In this document: in pieces, positions 1 through 11,996 of the stretch | Position numbering within the stretch: position 1 is the stretch's first letter | Layout: every line of letters begins with the position of its first letter | NCBI GenBank assembly: GCA_016490735.1 | Contig: JAEMWC010000751.1 | Span: forward strand, 212,501 to 276,500 | Reading direction: 5' to 3' | DNA length: 64,000 nucleotides | Source of the DNA: Pachyseris speciosa | Taxonomy: Eukaryota; Cnidaria; Anthozoa; Scleractinia; Pachyseridae | Translations under genes and position numbers: made by a program | The notes under the pieces: model-generated | Told to the model about the DNA's origin: nothing | Databases searched by the model: none | Seen by the model: only the letters and a program-made list of their open reading frames with translations

Positions 1-262
1 CATGCACAAGAAGCTCATACACAATGTTGCCACGTTTAATGAGATGTTTAAATAACAGAATATTTTGCACGACTGCGCCAGAAATCCAAATTGATTTTTA
101 AACTTGGAGAGGTGGTCTTGCCTATGCGTCACTTGAATTCCAAATTAATATTTAAAGAACGAGTTTTGGGGTATTAAATTTGACAACCCATATGACACAT
201 TTAGGGGTGAAATAACAAACATTTAATGTCTGAGTGATCATCGCAGTTATGAAAACTACTTA

Positions 263-500
263 AGGGGGAGTCGAACCCACAACCTCTGTAAAATACCGGT
301 ACAGTGTTCTGCCAACTGAGCTAACAAGCCAACTGGGAGCTGGTCATTTTGTCGGTTCGAAATAAACCCGTGAGTGATGAATAAATGAGTTTTAATATAT
401 GAAATTCATATATTTGAACTTCAGGCCTTATTTTCACAACTGTTAAAGCAGTATTCACAACTGCGATGCTCATTCTCATATTCATCTTTTAATCCAGAAA
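263..500 (-). mobile_element. tRNA-derived SINE
   Basis: On the minus strand 333-270 reads like a tRNA with an A box (TAGCTCAGTTGGCAGAACA) and a B box (GGTTCGACTCC). It is followed by a non-tRNA body ending in a palindromic TTCATATAT stretch and 'cgcagttatgaa'-like sequence. The same body type occurs in the SINE cluster at 27300-27950. The insertion interrupts the alpha upstream repeat. It is a SINE, not a functional tRNA gene, because the acceptor ends do not pair. Confidence 0.7.
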
Positions 501-626
501 ACAAATATACGATTTTGATGTATTCATTCTCACGGTAAACATTGCCAACAGAAAATTTTTTAAAGCCATTTCATTAAAGCATCAGTTTCTTCTTCTTCTC
601 CTTACGTTTTAAGACCAAGTTTTCTT

Positions 627-700
627 AATGTTTAGAAGCATCGAGATAATGTGGAAGCATTAATGTGGAAGCATAATGTTTAGAAGCATCGAGATAATGT
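627..700. repeat. 26-bp direct repeat
   Basis: The 26-bp unit beginning aatgtttagaagcatc occurs at 627-652 and again at 675-700, with a shorter echo (aatgtggaagcat) between them. This is a local tandem duplication in non-coding DNA. Confidence 0.75.
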
Positions 701-2259
701 AGCGATAACATTCGTTTTCATTTTTTGAGTGTTTGTTGTGAAAGCATCTCAAAAGAAAGAAAATTAGCAGGTGCTTTAACAGGTATGGTTTAAAAGCTAT
801 AAATGTATTTGTTTGTCATCCAACTGAAGCATAATGAGTTCTTGCGAACGAAACTAATTATGCATTTTGCCTGTTATTAGGTAAGAGCTGCCAAAAAAAA
901 AAAAAAAAAAAAACGGTAAAACCACCCGTCATGAGAATGAAAACGCGAATGAAATATATGTTTTTTTCTTTACGTTGTCTGCGAATAGGAAACGAAGCGA
1001 ATTTTCACCGTAATGTTAGGTATAATTGTGTCCTTAATTCTTGGGCAACTTCCACTTTGACTTTCAAGCTTTGGGCACAAAAAATGTCAACAAAGCGTTT
1101 TGTTTTAACGAAATGAATCACTCAGACTATCAATTGAATGTTTTCAAAACTGGTTGAATGTTCTTCAGATACAAAGCTATAGTGTGATCATGTAGTTAGG
1201 TAATCGTCTGGAACACTGGTCATGTAGGTTCAGGGCTGTCGTAATCATCAAAGAAAGGCGCCCGAAAAGTGTTTGCTCCCGCAAGTTTTCTTTAGATTCG
1301 TTCCCCATGCATTAGTGGTAGATTTTCGAGCAAAAGTGCCCAATGTGTTTATTTATCTTGTAATTCTCCATCTTGTAATTTTCACTTTAACTTGGGCTAA
1401 CTTTACCATTATGGCAAGTGTTGTCGAAAACGTTTAAAAAAAAAACATCCCCTATTTCAGGCTGCAATAAGACATAGGAAAGATGTGTCAAGGTTTCTAA
1501 AGATTTTCATGCCTTGCAGAGGTTACCCTTCCAGGTGAAGTATTTGGCTTGAGTATACGGGTTGAAAGCAACACGTTCGAAATGCTGCCTCTTGATTATG
1601 TTGTCCGATGCTGCCATGAAAATATTAAAATTTGGGGGAAAAAAGTATTTATTAGGAATGAGAAGAAAACAGCTTTTCATTATTAAAAATTATGGATGTT
1701 TCAATTCAAGAGAAATGTATTTATTTTTTTTTTCGAATTAAATTTCCCATTCCGAGTTTATTCAACCTTATTTTGAGTTCATTTGCATTTTATTAATAAC
1801 ACATTTCGTCTACTAGACAACATTGGTCTTAAGAGGGATAATTGTCCTTCGAATTAAGCAGGAAGCAGATAATAAAAACTTCCGGTTGTGAATTGGTCTG
1901 TAGTATGAAATGCCTTTAACTTATTCAACGTATTAACAGATAAGTTTCGTAGCCAGAATGTCTACCCACGAATGACACAATGAAATCATTTCTTCTCTCA
2001 TTTAATTTCTAATTAATTTAGAACCACAGATTACTAATAGCTGTTTCTGTCTTGTTAGTTTTTTTTTTCTTTTTTCACTTGGTTATACTCGTTAAAGGAA
2101 CGAGGCCGCAATTCTAAAAAGCAGTAACAATTGTTACCAAGGCGACATTTTGAAGTGCTCTTATTACGCCACTCCAATGCGTATGATATAGTTAAGAGTG
2201 AAAAGAAAAAATAAACATTGTCACCAGGAGAGGTGAATTAAGTCATGACAGCGCCACAA

Positions 2260-2407
2260 TAGCCTGCATACAGGCTCCTCATTTGGGCAATTCAGACAGG
2301 TTGGTGCTGGGTCAAATGCTAATGAATCCCGTAGCTTTTGACCGTGCGCCATTAATAGGGGCAAAAATCCTCTGTGCTGCCCAAATGAAGAGCCTGTATG
2401 TAGGCTA
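2260..2407. mobile_element. 148-bp MITE with 28-bp TIRs and 9-bp target duplication
   Basis: The left end TAGCCTGCATACAGGCTC is matched inverted by the right end, which read from the far side is TAGCCTACATACAGGCTC. The arms run on through CATTTGGGC. The flanks are gcgccacaa (2251-2259) and gcgtcacaa (2408-2416), a 9-bp target duplication with one difference. The matching sites at about 5215 and 37893 carry a single gtcgcaa-type site and no insert. A 9-bp duplication suggests a MULE-type mobiliser; hAT (8 bp) is the alternative. Confidence 0.8.
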
Positions 2408-3150
2408 GCGTCACAAGTTATGTCGGCATGTCGTTTCATTTTGGCAAATTAGTCTCCACTGACGTACATCATTACCCTCTGTTTATTCCTTACGCCATTT
2501 CTCTGCTCCCTGTATTTTGAAAGCGCACTTTTTAATGTTAAGAAAAACCCATAATATTGTCAAATATTTTTGAGTGATTGTTGTGAAAGTGGCACAAACG
2601 GAAATAAATAAGTTGTTGATTTAAGAGATGTCTTAAAATGGACATGAATCACAAATTAACTACCATTTTTTTCAAGTTTTTACACAGCTTATATTACCCA
2701 TATTGAATTTTCAGTCGTTTCCGTCCTTTTCGTGAAAAGGATTTGCTATTTCTAGGAGTTCCAAATTTCCCACCGTGGCCTGAAATGTGAGATATTTTGC
2801 GCACGGCCGAAAGGTTTCTGTGACATCATTCGTGTACATGTTCATTCGTGAAACATGGCAGAGAAGGCGCAAAAGCGTAAACCTGGAAAGTTTTGAGCAG
2901 CTTTCGGCCTCCATAGTGAACCTTGGTAGTTCTCCGACATTTTTGCCTACGGAACTCACAAAAACACAGTGACGCAAACAAAAATAAAATAGTAATAATA
3001 ATAATAATTATTATTATTTTATTCTATTAATCTTATTTTACGCATTTTTATTCCTATCTAATGTAAAATGGTAAATTTTGATATAATACTGGCTACCTTT
3101 ACACGCCCAGTATTTGTGATTCATTGCATTCAGGAGTTTTAAGCTACCAC

Positions 3151-3200
<50 letters not shown>
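3151..3200. repeat. (AAT)n microsatellite
   Basis: About 16 perfect AAT units. It is read as a poly-tyrosine run in one antisense frame, which is an artefact. Confidence 0.95.
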
Positions 3201-3201
<1 letters not shown>

Positions 3202-4055
3202 TAATACGATTTATAGCTTTCAACACCTTTCCAGTATCGCGACTAATAAAACAGAAACCAAATGTTAAAAACAAAATTTTCAACAAAACAAAGTTACAGA
3301 GTGTACATAGTTCGCTTTTAATGCTGCAAACAGTTTATTTTCCCTTTCAGTCATCTGATGCTGTATAGCCTACGAGGGCTGCTACATTTAATACTGAACG
3401 TTCTGGTGCTGGATACCCTATGGGACAACTGTTGCCGGGTAATTGTAACTCTGGTAGTTGTAGCCAGCTATGAGAGGCAAATACGTCGCGATATAATGTG
3501 GTATTTCGTTGGATGCTTGCAGATTACGAATAGATATCCGTAGCAGTACTCAGTAATATGAACAATTTCCAAAATAACAAAAAAGCTAAGAGATCCTCTC
3601 CCACAAAAACGTTTACTTGAAATTTACACTTCAAAAACAAACCCAAAATGTTCATGGGCAGTCAAGCTGCTATAAAAATATTACAGCTTTAGGACAACAA
3701 AAGCAAGCTTGGGGGAAGAATCTACAATAAAGATGAAATTTAAAATTTTATTAGCTTGCTAATCTGGCGGTAATCCTTAAATATTGTCGCTTGCCTGGCC
3801 ACAGATCATAGACAGTAATTCCAGACTCAAACAAAGAAAAACGAAGCAACATTTGTCCGTAGAGAGTCGCTGCCTCCGGGTTAAATAAGCTCGACGGGCT
3901 TAAGACAGTGACGAACGACAGCGAAAACGGTAACAAGATATGACCATGATGAGACACCTCACCAGATCAAACCAAGAATATCAGTATTTTAAAAATATCT
4001 CATCAGGATAACAAAGTAAAGCAGAGAAATGATACAAAATTACATCATCACTCAC

Positions 4056-4125
4056 CAACAGTGAAGATGGCAAATAACAGTAGGAAGTAGACATTTGTCA
4101 ACCGCTTCTTGCAGATAAAGTTCAT
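4056..4125 (-). CDS. Signal-peptide exon, copy beta
   Basis: The minus strand reads MNFICKKRLTNVYFLLLFAI and then FTV before a good donor (TTG|GTGAGT). A basic start followed by a hydrophobic stretch is typical of a signal peptide. The exon is 70 bp and ends in phase 1, which is the phase needed by the first lectin exon (its sequence starts with two bases of a split codon). The homologous exons at 28346-28417 and 36639-36709 end in other phases. The rest of this gene would lie left of the window. The start codon is chosen as the only ATG ahead of the hydrophobic core. Confidence 0.6.
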
Positions 4126-7013
4126 ACTTCTAAGTCAGTCGCAAGTTCGCAGTCTTGCCCAACTCAAAGGTGAATCTAGCAGATGTTTTGAATGTCAAGC
4201 GACAAAGGAGGCTTAACAGAGACCTAAGAGGTCTCTTTAACAATTTTAACTACGATCGACGTTGATACCAGGGTTTCCCGATCGCTAAAATTTCACAGCC
4301 TTCAAATCTCACTAGTTTTTCAAATGGTGATGTTTTCCTTTCATAACATGAAAACACATGCAACTGGTAACATTTGAACAGCATTATTTAACTGAGCAAC
4401 GATGACAGTTTTCAGTTGCAACTGACAAATAATTATATCGCTTAAACCACAAGTCAAATTGAAATTTGCAGCTATAGTCAACGAATTATAACTCAGACCA
4501 GACTGGGTATTTTTGCCTCAATTTTCTTGTCAGTGGAATAATATAACCGAGATTCTGTAAAAGAAATAAATTTTACATTGAAATTTATTTGAACTTGTTG
4601 ATTTAAAGTTGAAAGTTGTCAAGGAACAGTTAAATTTAAAGCCAATCATACTTTGGTTAAACACAGTTCGACACTGGTATCAATAAAATCAGCTTTTTCA
4701 ATATATATTAAGTAAATTGAAAGACTTCAGTGTTTTACAGTTCACTATATTTTAATGTTACTGAAATAGACGGAAATACACTAAATATCATAGTGATAAA
4801 AGAGATGAAACATCGCGTTTACGGAAGCACTGTCGAATTGCTTCACTGTTTGAGTTTAATTCCAACTATTGATCGGAATGAAATGCCTAATGTTGTTCCT
4901 TCGTCGGTGTCTTTTTCATTGTCATTTGGTCTTGTTGAAAGTGGGATATTCATTCAATCTACTATAGACTCAGATCAGCTCAACATCCTCATCTGGATTG
5001 TTTATGTTATTTTGAACGAATGAGGGGAAAATATAAAGTGCAAAGTTCGTCTTGCCTAAGCGTGACTTGAATTCACAATTTGTATTTAAGAAATGAGTTT
5101 TGTGGTATTATATTTGACGCCCCACGACCTAAAAATTAATTCTGGTGCGTATGATATATTTAAGGGTAAAAGAAAATAAACATTGTCACCCAGAGAGGTC
5201 AATTAAGACAACACTGTCGCAACTTATGTCGGCAAGACGTTTCATTATTGCAAATTAGTCTCTTCTGACGTACATAATTACCTTCCATTTCATTAACGCA
5301 AAACTTTCTTCTTCCACTGCTCCCTGTATTTTGAAAGCACTCTTTATAGTGTTTAGAAAACCTCATAATATTGTCAAATATTATAACTCCTGTTTTCATT
5401 TTTGAGTGTTTGTTGTGAAAGCGGCACAGACGAAAATAAAAATAAAGCAGGTGCTTTAAGATATATCTTAAATAACTTTCTTTTGAGGCTATAAACTAGA
5501 GCACAATGAGTTCTTACGGATGAAAGTAAATATTGAAATATTGATTTTTCCTAGTTATTAGTTGAAGACTGGAAAACAAAGTAGTTTCATGGACCAAAAG
5601 GACGTACTAACTGAGGAAACACCCAATGATGAGTAGAAATAAAATATCTCTTTCACCTGCATTTTTGGCGAAAATTAAGCTAACTGGATCCCATTTAATT
5701 TAGGCCCTAATAATAACATGGCCATCTTTTCTATTTTAGGAAGTTCCTGTGCATTGTACATGCGTTTGAATATCCGCTTTGTCCGGGACACAAAATAGAG
5801 CGTTTTGATTTGTTGACATGAATCAGACCAGACTCTCGCTTCCTACTCCGGATGACTGTCCTTAAAATACCAAGTTATTGTGGTTATTCTTTTGTATATA
5901 ATCATGTGAAACACCCGTCATGTATTGTAGTAGTTTCAGCAAAGGTTGCTTGCGTTCAGGGAATGGATGAGATGTGATGCATGAACGAGAGAACGATCCG
6001 TTTTGATAGAGTGTAGTTCTGTGGGTGTTAATATATCTCATTCTAGCGTACCTTCTTTCTCTAGTACCTGAGATCGTTATGCACTTAAGACGCTCGGTCA
6101 AAATAACTTAAGTCCAGCTCACAGAACGACAATATTCCGTTCACTCCCAAAATAGCTACCAACTGACTTTTTCTGAATAACCTCAAATTACTGCACAGCT
6201 AATTTCATGGCCCAAATACGAAATACGATTATATTAAAACAATGCCACCCAGATTATAAGTGTTGTATGTGACCCAGCAAATGTTGAGTTATATTTCAGG
6301 AAGCGTTAACGCATTAATTTGTTAAAAGAGTAAAGTGATTAATTAGCTGAGGTTGGGGGCGATTTGGATGTTATGACAAACTCGGTGAAGGTTAAGGTTT
6401 AAAAGAGGAGGTTAAGGCAGGTGGATACATTTTCCGTGCAAAAATAAAGAGTAAAAGACGGAAGTATTAATATCACACGTTGTTGTTAGTAGTGTGTTTC
6501 TAAATTAAACTGACAAATAATTTAAGCAACCTCACTAGTGAGAGCGTTTCACGCAATATCATTTCCTACTTGCTAATGATATTTCCTTCGTTATCAACAA
6601 CTAACTATTATTAAGAAGAACATCCTCTCCCAGACGAAGTTCAAACTTGTGTTCATCAGTTGAGTCTGTGGCGATACATTTGTCATCTAAACACTTGTAT
6701 TATTTATGCAGCTCTATTTCTCGAGTGAACACATAATTTATGCTGATATACGCAAAAAAGCATAGCCACCAAAAGTATTAATTACTCGCCAAATTAATTG
6801 TGACAACTTTATTGTCACTGACTTTGTTCTGTTGTGAGGTGCAGTTTGCAATCCTTCTCAGTTGTTCGGTCGCCACATGTGACGAAAAGCATTGCTATTC
6901 CGTTTAGGAATATTCTTAAGAATTAAAAGGATTTTAGGGAATCGCCAACTAATTGATTTCTTAGAAAAAAGAAGGAACTAAATCGTTCCAAAATGTAAAC
7001 AAATTATAGTGTG

Positions 7014-7217
7014 ATGGCTGAGTTAATCTTTTGTCTCACGATTGAGTCACAAAGATGTGGATCGCGACGTTTCGACAGATATATTGCTGGTCTTCATCAG
7101 GCGATGGAGTCGAATGGCTGCGTGTGACGCCGCAATCCACATCTTTGTGACTCATCGTGAGACAAAAGATTAACTCGGCTATCATTTGAAACCACGATGA
7201 CGAACACCTTTCATATT
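7014..7217 (-). mobile_element. Penelope-like foldback element with hammerhead-like core
   Basis: Arms of about 50 bp at 7013-7069 and 7130-7183 are inverted copies (TCTTTTGTCTCACGAT, GAGTCACAAAGATGTGG). The unit is flanked by a 13-bp direct repeat AAATTATAGTGTG at 7001-7013 and 7218-7230, consistent with a target-site duplication. On the minus strand the loop side contains CTGATGA, then GACC...TGTC, then GAAACGTC, which resembles a hammerhead ribozyme core as found in Penelope-like element ends. The same element occurs at 39716-39920. Confidence 0.6.
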
Positions 7218-8592
7218 AAATTATAGTGTGTTAGCGTAAACTGATCCGAGGGATACGTTGTGTTATCTACTGGTGGATAATCACACAGCTGCCAAGGAGG
7301 TCAACGATGACAAACACAAACAAACAAATAAACAAAGACAAAGGAAACAAACTTCAGGCTACGATCTGTGTCATTAATCAAAGAGGACGTGTAACCATGA
7401 AAAATTGTATTAAACGCCATTTACATCGCATCTACCTAAAAAAAACATTCACTACTTTGTCGCGGAATTTCTTCCTCCATTAAATGTACAACTCCGAGAA
7501 AAAACTCCTTCCTCAGCTACTCTTTTATAAATGCGTAATAAAGGAAACGCCCTCGACTATTGTTGTTGAAAAATGTAATAAGTGGAAACGACATCTAAAG
7601 GTTATTATATGACCTTCTATTACATTTACTGAAAAATGGAAAAACAAAGTAAGGAGAGTATATGTGAGAAAGGCTTTGTGGAACTGTTGTTCACAGTTAC
7701 CGAGCCAAGCCACGCCAATTCCGAACCATCTGTTTGGAACTGAAGGAGACATGCTTCGGAAAGTTTCATTTTCCAGTCACCAATAAAGATGTTTGCTGAA
7801 TTAGGAAAAATACTCTATTAACCATTAAAAGATCAGTGGTAATGCAAACTGAGTTTCCTTGTGCCTGGCTGATAACTGACGCCGGTCGCAATTTTTCTGT
7901 TTTCTCCAAGATATCTAAACTATACCCATCAGATCGCTCTTTGTAGGAAAAAAGCTAATTGACTATAGTTTAGCTCCCAGCTATAATTTGTTGTACAGAT
8001 ATATAAATGTCCTCCTACATTCTGCACATTTTTAAATTCTATTCCCTTCATTTTTGGCAATTAATTTCAGATTTAGGTTCCCCAGCAAAAGTCTTCATAA
8101 TTTATAACTGTTTCAAAGTAATTAGCTATATAGATTCCCTATACAGGCCTCCATTACCTTGTGTTTGATCCTTCTTTGTTTGAAAAGTATAAAAAGATGA
8201 GCGAAACAAGGTCCTCAGTGATAGAATTTCAGGCTTCAATTGCCGTACTCTTAGGTGGACCATAACACAAGAGAATATCGTATTTTTAAAGTTCTGAAAC
8301 TGAACCGTGTCTTCAGAATTTTGGTCATTATTTACGCTAAAGTTGTTTGATAAAAATGACCAAGAATCAAAAATAAATAAATGGACGTAAGCTTAATCAA
8401 TTTTTAACAGTTAAATGGTGCGAAGAACAAATGGAACATAATGTAATGAATTAATGTATCATGGCACTAAATGAAGAAACTAAAACTGGGATGTATGGAC
8501 TATAAAAGGCTAAGCTAAGAGAATTATCCTCCTCTCGATGTGCAGCATAATTACAATAAATCACATCTGATCAAGATTTAGTCATGTGATAG

Positions 8593-8865
8593 TCACGTGT
8601 CTACAGGAACCGTACATTTTTCCTCGTAGAAAACAAAGGCATTGTCGTATCCAGTTGATGACCGAGAGGCGGCTTCGTTGCCCCTGCTTTTCAACTCATG
8701 TGCGTCTCTTTTCATCACTTTGTTCGTCCACGTGCCGCTTATGTCTTTAGGCGATGACAGAGGAGCTCCGATAGTCCTCGCGTCTTTCCACTTTTGTTTC
8801 TTACGCTTGAATTCTGCACGCACATCTCCATTTCTCACAATATGAAGTATGAAGTTGAAGAAACC
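8593..8865 (-). CDS. Receptor unit 1 terminal exon: end of TM7 and cytosolic tail
   Basis: The acceptor TTTTCCCAG is followed by GFFNFILHIVRNGDVRAEFK, the classic end of TM7 in adhesion GPCRs. A polar basic tail of about 70 residues, rich in K, R, S and E, then reaches a stop. Phase 0 matches the donor of the TM6-7 exon (...LNSLQ). The tail is short for the family, with no PDZ-type C-terminus evident. The unit 2 copy (41925-42197) is almost identical in protein. Confidence 0.85.
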   Translation of the reverse strand, partial: GFFNFILHIVRNGDVRAEFKRKKQKWKDARTIGAPLSSPKDISGTWTNKVMKRDAHELKSRGNEAASRSSTGYDNAFVFYEEKCTVPVDT

Positions 8866-9166
8866 CTGGGAAAACAAACAAAATAATAAAAAAATCCCTT
8901 GGGTTTTGGGAAAGTAAGCATCGCATATGGCACGTTATGCCGCATGTTACTGCTTCTTTGTTCTTTCTAAAGAGAAGGTAAACAAATCGAACTATTTAAA
9001 GATTTTCTTTCAGATTCAATCCAATTTAGGTCTTAAAAGCTCGACATTTCTAATTTGTATTTCTGCATCTCTTGTACATTCTATGTTAACTGCAATCAAA
9101 TTTTCCAGATAGAAAGACACAAACAGAGATCTTCGTCCATCGCTTTACATGTATTAGGAACAGTAC

Positions 9167-9376
9167 CTGTAGAGAATTGAGAATTGTGAAGATGTACTGA
9201 AATCCGAGACCAGCATAAGTGACGCTAACAACACCAAACACCCACGTCATTCCAAGAAGAGGAAAAAGAACCACAGATGCCTTTGCGCCTTGTCTCAGTT
9301 TTTCCAACTCAGACGTTTTCTGGCTTTGCATCTTCAGGATTTCACGAACCACTAGATCGAGGAGAACCGAGTTTAC
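9167..9376 (-). CDS. Receptor unit 1 exon: end of TM5, TM6, TM7
   Basis: The exon runs from CTCAG|GTAAAC to CTACAG|GTACTG, both good splice sites. It encodes [14 protein letters not shown], then [18 protein letters not shown] (TM6 with the family's L-G-x-T-W-x-F-G core), then [12 protein letters not shown] (TM7). The frame is intact. The exon it should join in this unit, carrying ECL2/TM5, is absent between here and 11.7 kb. Confidence 0.88.
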
Positions 9377-9689
9377 CTGAGAACGGTAACCAAAGCTATT
9401 TAACTGAAGTTCAATAGCATAACGGAAAGTTGATAAATCTTGTTTTCAACATATTATAATGCCCCTGGTCCATGAATTTTTTAAAGCGACATAATGGCTA
9501 AAAAGTAAATCAAGGGATGTTCCCTTTTAGGTCCGTATGCATTAGTAATGACGTTATATGATGCTCCAATTACGTTGCGAATACTGGTTGGTGGCCCTCT
9601 TGGATTTCACGATTCGATTGAGATACCAAAAAAATTTACCAAAATGTGTTTAAAAGGGAACTGAAGGATTTAAAATGATGATATAGCAT

Positions 9690-10215
9690 CCGTATCACAT
9701 TTTGTACGGCGTTACATTAACTAATGGTTTTAATCGCTATTCATTTTATTCCACAGGCGTAACCCGTAACATTACTTCACACATAACCTGTGTATCCTGT
9801 ATATATGTAACCGCTGCCATTTACAATACATAGGTGAAACTAAGCGACGTCTCAAAGACAGATTCAACGAACATAGACTCCCAGTCGACAAAAACTAACA
9901 TTACATTTAAACCTACCACTGTTTCGGAACATTTTTTCTCAAATCCTAATCACTTCCACACTGGTATGCAGCTTATCCCACTTGAACTAATCCACTCCTC
10001 ACGTGATTCAATCAGAGAAGCTAGCCAGAGAGTCATTTCTTATAGATTTCGCGGGAACTTTGGAGCCCCATAGTTAAAATAGACGTGATGAATTGTAATT
10101 TAGAAAGGTTAATCTTGTTTATTTTATCTATTTAATTAAGTTTTTTTTACTGAAGAAGGCTGGTTTGGCCAGCCGAAATATTGTTCTCAAATATATTACG
10201 TTGTGTCAACCTTGC
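9690..10215 (+). pseudogene. Penelope-like element 3' fragment with GIY-YIG endonuclease
   Basis: The plus strand encodes RCHLQYIGETKRRLKDRFNE from 9809, a GIY-YIG endonuclease signature as in Penelope-like retroelements. A one-base frameshift near 9892 is followed in the next frame by TVSEHFFSNPNH and MQLIPLELIHSSRDSIREAS, ending near 10073. The tail contains CTGAAGAAGGCTGG and its inverse CCAGCCGAAA, the stem typical of such 3' ends. The reverse transcriptase is missing. In unit 2 only 43265-43425 survives. Confidence 0.7.
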
Positions 10216-10219
10216 AGTA

Positions 10220-11680
10220 GTCTTTGGACTTCTAATCGTCTAATTTTCAAGTTTGGTTGATTAGATCTCCTAAGAGATCCAACGTACTAACAAGCAGGAT
10301 TTTCCTCCACGGTCTTTGTTGTTTTTCAAGTTTACATTTGCTAACGCAATTACTCTTTGACTATAACAACCTAGACACACTTACAAGTAAAAGATTAGTG
10401 AAGCCAGAAAAGCTACAAACTGCGATTCATAGCAGTTTCATAAAGCAATTTTAGGACCTTTTCGCGGGCTTTTTGCATGTGGATATCCCATAAACCAATC
10501 AAAGTTGTCAATGCATTTGAGATTGTGGTGATTTACGTTAGAAAGCAATTGGTGGCTCAGTAATATTTTACTTTTAACGTGGTATAGAGCTAATTTATTC
10601 ACAAATCACCATGCATATAGCTGTCAATTCGTGGCTCAGTAATATTTTACTTTTAATTTGGTGTATACCTAATTTACTTACAAATCACCATGCGCATAGC
10701 TGTATACACCTTCATCTTGGCCGGAGGCAATCACAATTGACAGCGCCACAATCACAGCAGGAAGACCTTAGGCAAGAAAAAAAATATATATATATGATTT
10801 AAGGAAGCTCGCACCAGCTCTTTTGGCTTAATTGGGGTGTACCTATTGAAATAAAAATTTCCTACAGAAGAAAAGTTTCGATTTCCTTGGCAGTTCAACA
10901 TCTTTTCGATGTATGATCAAAGTTTGTTTTCTCATTGGTTTCCAAGCAACAGCTGTTACCATAACGACGATATCGCGTGGACGCTCATTTTGAACAAGGC
11001 CCGGCAATCACAGGGACCAAGAAGGCTCAGTTCGGACGGAGTACAAGCTGTACGTAAGACTGGGTGCTAATTACCTAATACTCTCCTTTAAAATGCGTGG
11101 AGGAATGCCATCACGGCTGCACGCTTTGACGTGTTAAAAAAAAAAAACTTTAAGTTGCAGCTTCGTGAAAAAGTAATGATATATTATTTAATTGCGTAAC
11201 TGACTATAGCTGATGCAGTGAGAAGAACGATTGTTGATCTAGGTCGAAGAAAAACAGAAGAAAATGAAATTAAGCATTAGGTTATAACAGAATGTGGTTT
11301 AATTCGGTGTGCAACAGTTTCATGATAAATCGTAATTAAGTTATTACTGAATAAATACGGCTTCGTTTTGTCCCCCATAAAGGTGGTTTTATAGTTTCAT
11401 TTGCACTTTAGTCTGTACTTGGAGGAGAAAAGTGTTTTGGTGCGTGCCTTCATCAAATTTCTAAAAAAAAAATCATTACACCGACTTGAATTTTTGAAAT
11501 ATTTTTAGATTCAACATTCTCCAATGTTTTATTTCAAACTTCTCTATAGCGTATAAAGGACGGTCCTAAGTCTTTTGCTTTTTTACAACAACGTACATTC
11601 AATTTGACAAGTATCAAGACTGAATAAAGGGAAAAAAATCTTTATGTTATTTGCGTCGGGTTAAGTCATAATTAGAACAA
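10220..11680. other. Non-coding interval
   Basis: No supported gene. There is a partial direct repeat, 'tcagtaatattttacttttaa', at about 10558 and 10637. In an intact receptor the TM4 exon would be expected between the TM3 exon and the TM6-7 exon; no sequence resembling TM4 with splice sites was found here. The whole interval is missing from unit 2. Confidence 0.5.
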
Positions 11681-11687
11681 CACTTAC

Positions 11688-11794
11688 CCCAAGCAACTGC
11701 ATAGAGCAGGCGCATTCTGACCTCGTTATTAAATACTTTGACCACCATCAGACACAAGTAAACTCCTTCAAACAACATCCAAGCAAATCCAGCA
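11688..11794 (-). pseudogene. Receptor unit 1 exon: TM3 (acceptor lost)
   Basis: The minus strand reads LAGFAWMLFEGVYLCLMVVK then VFNNEVRMRLLYAVAWG before a good donor (TGGG|GTAAGT). This is the TM3/ICL2 block of adhesion GPCRs. Directly upstream of the expected start the sequence is TTTTTTTTAAC, so the AG acceptor appears to have become AC. The equivalent exon is deleted from unit 2. Confidence 0.7.
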
Positions 11795-11886
11795 AGTTAA
11801 AAAAAATGGATCAATGCTGCTACGAAGACACACACACACCCTGCGGAAGACAATAGTGATTAGTAATGGTAATAGGACTGAGTGGA

Positions 11887-11986
11887 GTACAATTCAGCGA
11901 GTAATCGGGCGAGTGATTTCAAATTGGCCGAGCGAGAAGCGCGAGGCTGATTTGAAATTACGAGCACAATTACCCCTGAATTGTAC
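11887..11986. repeat. Imperfect inverted repeat
   Basis: GTACAATTCAG at 11887-11897 and its perfect inverse CTGAATTGTAC at 11976-11986 enclose a second inner pair (GATTTCAAATT and ATTTGAAATT). This looks like a palindromic MITE core. Confidence 0.65.
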
Positions 11987-11996
11987 GACACGAAGT

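Larger units (their letters stand above)
1..2700. repeat. Upstream-segment repeat, copy alpha (diverged)
   Basis: This stretch is a diverged copy of the segment also seen at about 4960-6100, 33580-34860 and 37620-38900. Shared landmarks are the stretch around 130-180 (cacttgaattc, then a-rich, then gagtttt), the 'cattaaagcatcag / cattaacgcaaaa' region near 570, and 'tttattcaacctta' near 1760 (matching about 34826). A second, shorter copy starts near 2130 with 'gcgtatgatata' and 'gaggtgaattaag'. A SINE and a MITE have been inserted into it. No coding exon is supported; the 61-codon open frame at 931 follows a poly-A run and looks accidental. Confidence 0.6.
3290..8520. repeat. Upstream segment of receptor array, copy beta
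   Basis: This segment is strongly alignable with 35850-41155 (copy delta), with only scattered substitutions and small indels. It contains the signal-peptide exon at 4056-4125 and the Penelope-like foldback at 7014-7217. It lies just 3' of the receptor unit 1 terminal exon, so it is the 5' region of the next array member to the left. The open frame 4730-5023 (plus) is shared with 37380-37748 but shows no recognisable domain. Confidence 0.8.

Noticed and set aside
270..333. Possible tRNA gene (minus)
   Set aside because: A and B boxes are present but stems do not close, and a SINE body follows; same for the heads at 27340-27430 and 27785-27845.
2711..2977. 88-codon minus-strand frame and its plus-strand partner
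   Set aside because: No recognisable domain, no splice context, and overlapping frames on both strands.
3038..3286. Minus-strand frame with a poly-tyrosine run
   Set aside because: Translation of the (AAT)n microsatellite; no domain or splice support.
8642..8845. Plus-strand frames over the receptor tail exons (also 42010-42330)
   Set aside because: Antisense to the conserved TM7/tail exons; preserved only because the duplicated DNA is similar.
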